In this document: piece by piece, positions 41,473-46,222 of the stretch
Position numbering within the stretch: the stretch's first letter is position 1
Layout of the letters: every line of letters starts with the position of its first letter
Source: Candidatus Eiseniibacteriota bacterium
GTDB taxonomy: Bacteria > Arandabacterota > Arandabacteria > JAGLYR01
Length of the DNA stretch: 46,222 nt
Assembly (NCBI GenBank): GCA_023132135.1
Contig: JAGLYR010000147.1
Location: 1-46,222 of the forward strand
Direction: 5' to 3'
Position numbers and translations under genes: made by a program
Notes under the pieces: model-generated
Database searches by the model: none
The model's input: only the letters and a program-made list of their open reading frames with translations
What the model was told of the DNA's origin: nothing

Positions 41473-42312
41473 TTGCTTTCCTGCACCGGTTGCCGTCCTG
41501 GTCTGGTATTCCAGGACCCCCTCATATACAACCTTCGCGTCCCCTTCCAGAGTCACCCCCCGAACACCCTCACCGTCCACGCGGTATTTCACCCTCAGCG
41601 TTCCCCCCGGCGCTCTCAATTCCACAGGTGAGCCTGCACCCTTTTGCAGACACGCTCCCACCGCCGCGGCTACCGCGCCCGTGCCGCATGCCAGAGTCTC
41701 CCTCTCGACGCCCCGCTCATAGGTTCTCAGCCTGAGAACGGACGGTCCCAGGACCTCCGCAAAATTGACGTTGGTTCCCTCAGGCTGGAACCGTGGATCG
41801 AACCGGAAGACCCGTCCCACCGCCTCCACATCCACCCGATCCACATCATCCACCCACAGAACCAGGTGCGGAACACCGGTATCGAGTGAGATACCCACAA
41901 AGACCCGACCCTCGTGCGAGAGCTCTATCTTTCCTTCACAAACCTGTGGATCCCGCATCCCAAGACAAACTCCATCCGCCAGGATCTCGGCGCGGTGCGC
42001 CCCGTCGTCGGCTTCGAGGATCAGGCTTTCGCCAACCCATCCTTTCCGAAAAGCGTAGCGAGAGGCGCAGCGGCCGGCATTGCCGCACATCCCGGCCCGG
42101 CTACCGTCCGCGTTGAGGTACACCATCCTTGCCCGGTCGCCGCCCAGCGATCGAACCGTCACCAGCCCATCCGCCCCAACGCCGTGCCTTCGGCGACAGA
42201 CATCCGCGGCCAGGCGGCTCAGAATTCCATCTTCCAACCCGCCGACGAGGTCATGATCGATCATCACGAAATCGTTTCCCGCCCCGGACATCTTGACAAA
42301 AGGCAGCCTCAC
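41464..42312 (-). CDS. dapF: Diaminopimelate epimerase
   Basis: Converts LL- to meso-diaminopimelate for lysine and peptidoglycan synthesis. The 282-residue protein has both catalytic cysteines: Cys76 in MCGNAGRC and Cys209 in LACGTGAVAAAV. Other marks are the N-terminal KMSGAGNDFVMID and GVGADGLV. It starts on GTG in a GTGA overlap with the stop of the upstream lipoprotein gene, implying translational coupling. Confidence 0.96.
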   Translation of the reverse strand: MRLPFVKMSGAGNDFVMIDHDLVGGLEDGILSRLAADVCRRRHGVGADGLVTVRSLGGDRARMVYLNADGSRAGMCGNAGRCASRYAFRKGWVGESLILEADDGAHRAEILADGVCLGMRDPQVCEGKIELSHEGRVFVGISLDTGVPHLVLWVDDVDRVDVEAVGRVFRFDPRFQPEGTNVNFAEVLGPSVLRLRTYERGVERETLACGTGAVAAAVGACLQKGAGSPVELRAPGGTLRVKYRVDGEGVRGVTLEGDAKVVYEGVLEYQTRTATGAGKQLT

Positions 42313-43421
42313 TCTTCCTCCATCTCCCTCAGGATCTCAACGTCCCGGACCACGGCACCCGCCTCAACCTCCAGGGTGTCGGCAACCGTGACCCGAGGCT
42401 CCGGAAGATCCTCGATCGTATCCCACTGCCCGTCGCCATTCATATCCTGGAATACGCTCAGGAAGTACTTCCCCGCGGGGACTCCGCCCATCCGGAATGG
42501 ACCAGGCCGGCTGATCCTCGTGCTCCTGGCAACCGTCGAATCCCCCGGGACAGACGCTTCCACCCACACTGGGAACTCCGGATCCCAGTCACCCAGTACG
42601 CAACCCATGACGAGGCCGGTCTTCCTGGAATCCCACACTTCAATCTCGATTCCGCCAATTGTGTCCGGAAACGCGGCCACGCTGACCGGCTCCGGGTAGA
42701 ACCCCGACGGATCCCCTTCCTCAAAAGCTCCCGTCCGGTTCTGGTCCAGAAAAGCGAAGAGCTCATACCCCCTGGATACCGGACGTAGAAAGGGAAGCAC
42801 GAAGTTGCCATCGGGGTCGGTCTCGGTCTGCCGGTAGGGAACGTCCACCTCCGGATCCGCCTCCCTGCCATCCTTCCAGACATACAGCAACACGCCGGCG
42901 CCCGCTACGGATTTCCCGGACCGGAGCACGCGTCCGACCAAGGCGCTCTCGTCAAGGTTGGGGCCCGTTGAGAATCCAATGGCAACCGGAATTCCAATCC
43001 GGTTGGAGCGCCGGTCCTGCACCGCCGCTCCAAGGGTTACCACGTAGGTCGTGTCTGCGTAGAGGGAATCGAGAGGGGCCAGAGTCACCACTGCCCCCGA
43101 GCACGACGGTCTGCCCCCGCGGATCCGGGGATTTACCCACAATCCCTTTTCCAACGAACGCTTGTCCAGCTTCTCGGAGAACACAAGGCGGATGGATCCG
43201 GTGACAGGAAACCCCCTCGTCCCCGCGGCCGGCTCGCTTTCCACCAGTTTGGGCGCGGTCTTGTCCACCGGTCCGCCTGGAGGAGCCGCCTGCTTGGCAC
43301 AGGAGCTCAACACGACCATCAGAGCTGCCGCTGCCAACCAAGCAACCAGGCGCGCACCTGAATACCCGGCCGTCTCGTCGCGGGAGCAGGCCTGGACCGG
43401 CCGCGAATCACCAACACCCAT
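42309..43421 (-). CDS. Lipoprotein with SbsA-type Ig domain
   Basis: A 370-residue protein starting at ATG 43421 (GAGGG seven bases upstream); an ATG 12 codons earlier is possible. A lipobox in AAAALMVVLSSC is followed by AKQAAPPGGPVDKTAPKLV, the usual beginning of the Big_5/SbsA Ig-like family common in Bacteroidota and relatives. The Ig domain (about 60-160) has FPVTGSIRLVFSEKLDKRSL. Then come carboxypeptidase-regulatory-like modules: VGRVLRSGKSVAGAGVLLYV with TDPDGNFVLPFL, and a second VMGCVLGD... with PAGKYFLSVFQDMNGDG. Probably an outer-membrane-anchored binding or scaffold protein. Overlaps dapF by 4 nt. Confidence 0.78.
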   Translation of the reverse strand: MGVGDSRPVQACSRDETAGYSGARLVAWLAAAALMVVLSSCAKQAAPPGGPVDKTAPKLVESEPAAGTRGFPVTGSIRLVFSEKLDKRSLEKGLWVNPRIRGGRPSCSGAVVTLAPLDSLYADTTYVVTLGAAVQDRRSNRIGIPVAIGFSTGPNLDESALVGRVLRSGKSVAGAGVLLYVWKDGREADPEVDVPYRQTETDPDGNFVLPFLRPVSRGYELFAFLDQNRTGAFEEGDPSGFYPEPVSVAAFPDTIGGIEIEVWDSRKTGLVMGCVLGDWDPEFPVWVEASVPGDSTVARSTRISRPGPFRMGGVPAGKYFLSVFQDMNGDGQWDTIEDLPEPRVTVADTLEVEAGAVVRDVEILREMEEE

Positions 43422-43518
43422 TCCAGCTACCCTCTTGACGCGTCCCCACATCAGCATTCCCCTGTTGAGCCAGCCTTATCCTTCCAGACTGGCCCGCGTC
43501 ATGCACGAATCTTGCGGC

Positions 43519-44424
43519 CTAGTGGATGAGCCCAGTCAGGATCGCCTTCTGAAGATGCATGCGGTTTTCAGCCTGGTCCAGGACAACGGAATTCGGCCCG
43601 TCAATCACCTCATCCGTGATCTCCTCGCCACGGTGCGCCGGCAGGCAGTGCATCACGATAACGTCCTCAGGAGCCTTCCGCAGCAGCGCCCCGTTCACCT
43701 GCAGGGAGGTCATTCCCTTCCGGCGTTTCCCCCGCTCCTTTTCCTGGCCCATGCTGGTCCACACGTCGGTGTAGATCACGTCCGCGTCCCGGACCGCCTC
43801 GGCCGGATCGTAGATGACCTCCACCTTGCTTCCGGCAAAGGCTTTGGCATTGGCCGCAATTTTCTTGTCCGGCTCCTGCCCCTTGACGGTGCAAATCGTC
43901 AGGCTCATGGGCAGAACGGAGGCGGCGTTCAACCACGAGTTTGCCACATTGTTGCCATCGCCAATGTAAACCACCTTGAGGAACTCCAGATCTCCACGCT
44001 TCTCCTGGATCGTGAGAAGGTCCGACAGGATCTGGCACGGGTGGAGGAGATCAGTCAGACCGTTGATGACGGGCACGGAAGCAGCCCGGGCCAGATCCAC
44101 GGCGATCTGGTGAGAAAAGGTCCGGATCATGATTCCGTCCACGTAACGCGAGAGCACGCGGGCAACATCGCCAATGGACTCGCGGGCGCCGATCCCGATT
44201 TCCTGGTCGGTGATGTACACGGACCGGCCTCCCAGCTGGGACATACCTACCTCGAAGCTTACGCGGGTCCTCAGGCTCGGCTTGTGAAACACGAGCGCCA
44301 GCACCTTGTTCTTCAGGACATCCGCGAAGATCCCCGCGCGGACTTCCGCTTTCATCTCCACCGCTTTGTTCAGAATACAGTGAATCCGGTCCCCGGTGAG
44401 ATCGGCGATTGACAGAAGGTGCAT
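43519..44424 (-). CDS. argF: Ornithine carbamoyltransferase
   Basis: Makes citrulline from ornithine and carbamoyl phosphate in arginine synthesis. The 301-residue product starts at ATG 44424, after AAAGGAG, not at the in-frame start seven codons upstream. Carbamoyl-phosphate motif KPSLRTRVSFE (S-x-R-T-R), LTDLLHPCQILSDLLT, GDGNNVANSW and MHCLPAHRG (the ornithine-side Cys in HCLP) are all present and distinguish OTC from aspartate carbamoyltransferase. It follows hslU by 25 bp. Confidence 0.94.
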   Translation of the reverse strand: MHLLSIADLTGDRIHCILNKAVEMKAEVRAGIFADVLKNKVLALVFHKPSLRTRVSFEVGMSQLGGRSVYITDQEIGIGARESIGDVARVLSRYVDGIMIRTFSHQIAVDLARAASVPVINGLTDLLHPCQILSDLLTIQEKRGDLEFLKVVYIGDGNNVANSWLNAASVLPMSLTICTVKGQEPDKKIAANAKAFAGSKVEVIYDPAEAVRDADVIYTDVWTSMGQEKERGKRRKGMTSLQVNGALLRKAPEDVIVMHCLPAHRGEEITDEVIDGPNSVVLDQAENRMHLQKAILTGLIH

Positions 44425-44449
44425 GGTGGCTCCTTTCTCATCCACAGCG

Positions 44450-45856
44450 CTACAGAATGTACCGGCTGATGTCCACGTCCTCGATAATGTCTTTCAGTCT
44501 CTCCTGAACGGTCTCGGCCGTGATCCTGATGGATCGCTCGCCGGAATCGGGGATGGAGAACAGGATATCCTCCAGAAGAGCCATCATCACGGTGTGGAGC
44601 CGCCGGGCTCCAATGTTCTCCATCCGCTCGTTGGCGGCATACGCAACGGCTGCCATTTCCCGGATGGCATCCTCCGTGAACTCGCACTTCACCCCCTCCG
44701 ACTGAAGGAGGGCCTCGTACTGAAGCACGAGGGCATTCTCCGGTTCGGTCAGAATCCGGACGAAATCCTCCTCTGTCAGGTTTTCCAACTCCACACGGAT
44801 GGGGAATCGTCCCTGAAGCTCGGGCACCAGGTCCGACGGCTTGGACGCATGAAACGCGCCGGCGGCTACAAAAAGAACATGATCGGTCTTCACTATCCCG
44901 TACTTGGTGGGAACTGCGCAGCCCTCGACGATCGGCAGAAGATCCCGCTGGACACCCTCCCTCGACACATCAGGTCCGCTCTTATTCCCGGGCCCGGCAA
45001 TCTTGTCCAGCTCGTCAAGAAACACGATGCCCGTGTTCTCAACTCGCTCAATTGCTTCGGCCGTCACTTTTTCCATATCCACGAGTTTCTCGGATTCCTC
45101 CTGCGAGATAATTCCCCGCGCTTCCGCCACTGTGAGCCGCTGGCGCTTGCCCCGCTGGGGCATCATACCTCCCAGCATCTGGCGGAGGCCGAACTCCATC
45201 TGCTCCATCCCCGGACCGGAGAAGATCTCAATCAGAGGCAGTCCCTTGTTCGACACATCCAGCTCCACGATCCGTTCTTCCAGCCTCCCGCCCTGCAGGA
45301 GCTCCCGCATTTTCTCCCGAGTCCGCTGCCAGCGGTCCTCTTCGCCTGCGCCGGAGTTCGTCACTTCGGAACTGTTCTCGCCAGCGGCTTCAAAGACCCG
45401 GGCCCTGGGTACCAGAAGATCCAGCAGCCGGCTCTCGGTGGCCGCCGCGGCCGCTTCCTGTACTTCCTCTGCCATCTCCGCCCGGACCATGTTCACCGCA
45501 AGGTCGGTGAGATCGCGGACGATTGATTCCACATCACGCCCCACGTACCCCACTTCTGTGAACTTCGACGCCTCGACCTTCACGAAGGGCGCCCCAGCCA
45601 GCTTGGCTAGCCGTCTCGCGATTTCCGTTTTCCCTACGCCGGTTGATCCGATCATGATGATGTTGGCGGGCAGAATCTCGTCTCTCAGATCTCCCTCGAC
45701 CTGCTGGCGGCGCCAGCGGTTCCGGAGCGCGATGGCAACGGCCCGTTTGGCCTTGGCCTGACCGATGACATAGCGATCCAGCTCCTGGACAATCTGCCGG
45801 GGCGTGAGCTGGCGCGCCAGCGATTCTGAATCTACATCCGTCTGCTTGATTTCCAT
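44450..45856 (-). CDS. hslU: ATP-dependent protease ATPase subunit HslU
   Basis: AAA+ unfoldase that feeds proteins to HslV. The 468 residues begin with [20 protein letters not shown], Walker A GSTGVGKT (70-77), the pore loop region [14 protein letters not shown] (GYVG), a central insertion (I domain, about 110-245), Walker [12 protein letters not shown], and the typical C-terminus ISRYIL that inserts into HslV. Follows hslV by 47 bp. Confidence 0.97.
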   Translation of the reverse strand: MEIKQTDVDSESLARQLTPRQIVQELDRYVIGQAKAKRAVAIALRNRWRRQQVEGDLRDEILPANIIMIGSTGVGKTEIARRLAKLAGAPFVKVEASKFTEVGYVGRDVESIVRDLTDLAVNMVRAEMAEEVQEAAAAATESRLLDLLVPRARVFEAAGENSSEVTNSGAGEEDRWQRTREKMRELLQGGRLEERIVELDVSNKGLPLIEIFSGPGMEQMEFGLRQMLGGMMPQRGKRQRLTVAEARGIISQEESEKLVDMEKVTAEAIERVENTGIVFLDELDKIAGPGNKSGPDVSREGVQRDLLPIVEGCAVPTKYGIVKTDHVLFVAAGAFHASKPSDLVPELQGRFPIRVELENLTEEDFVRILTEPENALVLQYEALLQSEGVKCEFTEDAIREMAAVAYAANERMENIGARRLHTVMMALLEDILFSIPDSGERSIRITAETVQERLKDIIEDVDISRYIL

Positions 45857-45903
45857 TGTGCCGCCTCGATTGTTTCCTTCGTGCTCTTCGCTGTTCAGGC
45901 TCT

Positions 45904-46222
45904 CTAGAGAACTTCGATCGTGATCTGATCGTTCGTGTACACGCAGATTCCCGCGGCAATTCTCAGAGCGTCCTCCACAATTTCCCTTGCCGACATCTCC
46001 GTGCGTTTCATCAGGGCCCGCGCCGCGGCCAGGGCATACGGACCACCGGACCCAATAGCGAGAATGTCATCGTCCGGCTCGATCACATCTCCCGAGCCCG
46101 AGATGAGAAACGACTGCTCCTTGTCAACCACCACGAGCAGGGCCTCCAGGCGCCTCAGCACCCGGTCGGTCCGCCACTCCTTGGCCATCTCGATGGCGCC
46201 CCGCGCCAGGTTTCCCTTGTAT
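45904..46222 (-). CDS. hslV: ATP-dependent protease proteolytic subunit HslV (partial)
   Basis: Only the C-terminal 105 or so residues are in the window; the gene continues past the right edge, so the catalytic Thr1 is not visible. Seen: [67 protein letters not shown] and [14 protein letters not shown], all characteristic of HslV. Partner of HslU. Confidence 0.95.
   Translation of the reverse strand, partial: YKGNLARGAIEMAKEWRTDRVLRRLEALLVVVDKEQSFLISGSGDVIEPDDDILAIGSGGPYALAAARALMKRTEMSAREIVEDALRIAAGICVYTNDQITIEVL

Noticed and set aside
1-46222. CRISPR arrays, prophage genes, intact insertion sequences or rRNA
   Set aside because: I found no regularly spaced repeats, no integrase, transposase or phage structural motifs, and no rRNA sequence.

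Overview
The window looks like a chromosomal stretch of a GC-rich (by eye about 60%), Gram-negative bacterium from the wider FCB superphylum (candidate groups of the Eisenbacteria / Krumholzibacteriota / Latescibacterota kind). The phylum call is inference. It rests on six full or near-full C-terminal domains of the type IX-secretion/FlgD-like class (NPFNP..T.I.F..P ... GR.V.SG.Y.YRL ... RKM.L.+), a PorV/PorQ-like outer-membrane barrel, a gingipain-like C25 protease, many lipoproteins, and a 31-residue AURKAIP1/COX24-like mini-protein next to HU. Shine-Dalgarno sequences are strong, and about 15 sigma70-type promoters can be read, nearly all with a 17-bp spacer.

Layout. 1-5.2 kb: two secreted proteins with sorting domains, the second a C25 protease with a beta-propeller. 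5.2-7.9 kb: tmk, a TIG-domain membrane protein plus lipoprotein, then tRNA-Gln and tRNA-Glu. 8-14.7 kb: an accessory envelope block with a barrel protein, a tandem pair of paralogous lipoproteins, a 656-residue lipoprotein and a secreted metalloprotease; two 157-bp direct repeats lie in its two divergent intergenic regions. 14.7-22 kb: a minus-strand run zwf-pgl-tkt-gnd (pentose phosphate pathway), followed by phzF-like, a small membrane protein and a DUF1801-like gene. 22-26.4 kb: an orphan sorting-domain fragment, a secreted FG-GAP protein, and a convergent membrane-bound winged-helix regulator with a TolB-like propeller. 26.6-31.5 kb: a spermidine-synthase-like gene between inverted REP-like elements, then a complete sulfate ABC importer (sbp-cysT-cysW-cysA). 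31.5-38.8 kb: more exported proteins (Cys-rich, beta-helix, GEVED/DUF7901-like) and a membrane phosphodiesterase that appears to start on ACG. 39.3-40.8 kb: a beta-barrel protein and a lipoprotein. 40.9-46.2 kb: a minus-strand housekeeping series hslV-hslU-argF-lipoprotein-dapF-HU-mini-protein; hslV runs off the right edge.

How it works together. Housekeeping operons (NADPH and pentose supply, sulfate uptake, amino-acid synthesis, HslUV proteolysis) are interspersed with single-gene or two-gene units for exported proteins, each usually with its own promoter. The most interesting unexplained signals are a short shared C-terminal signature (SWS-x-[IL]-K-x-L-[FY]-R) on three exported proteins that lack the large sorting domain, a REP-like element family (one copy supplies a stop codon), the 157-bp repeats in matching divergent positions, and the putative ACG start.
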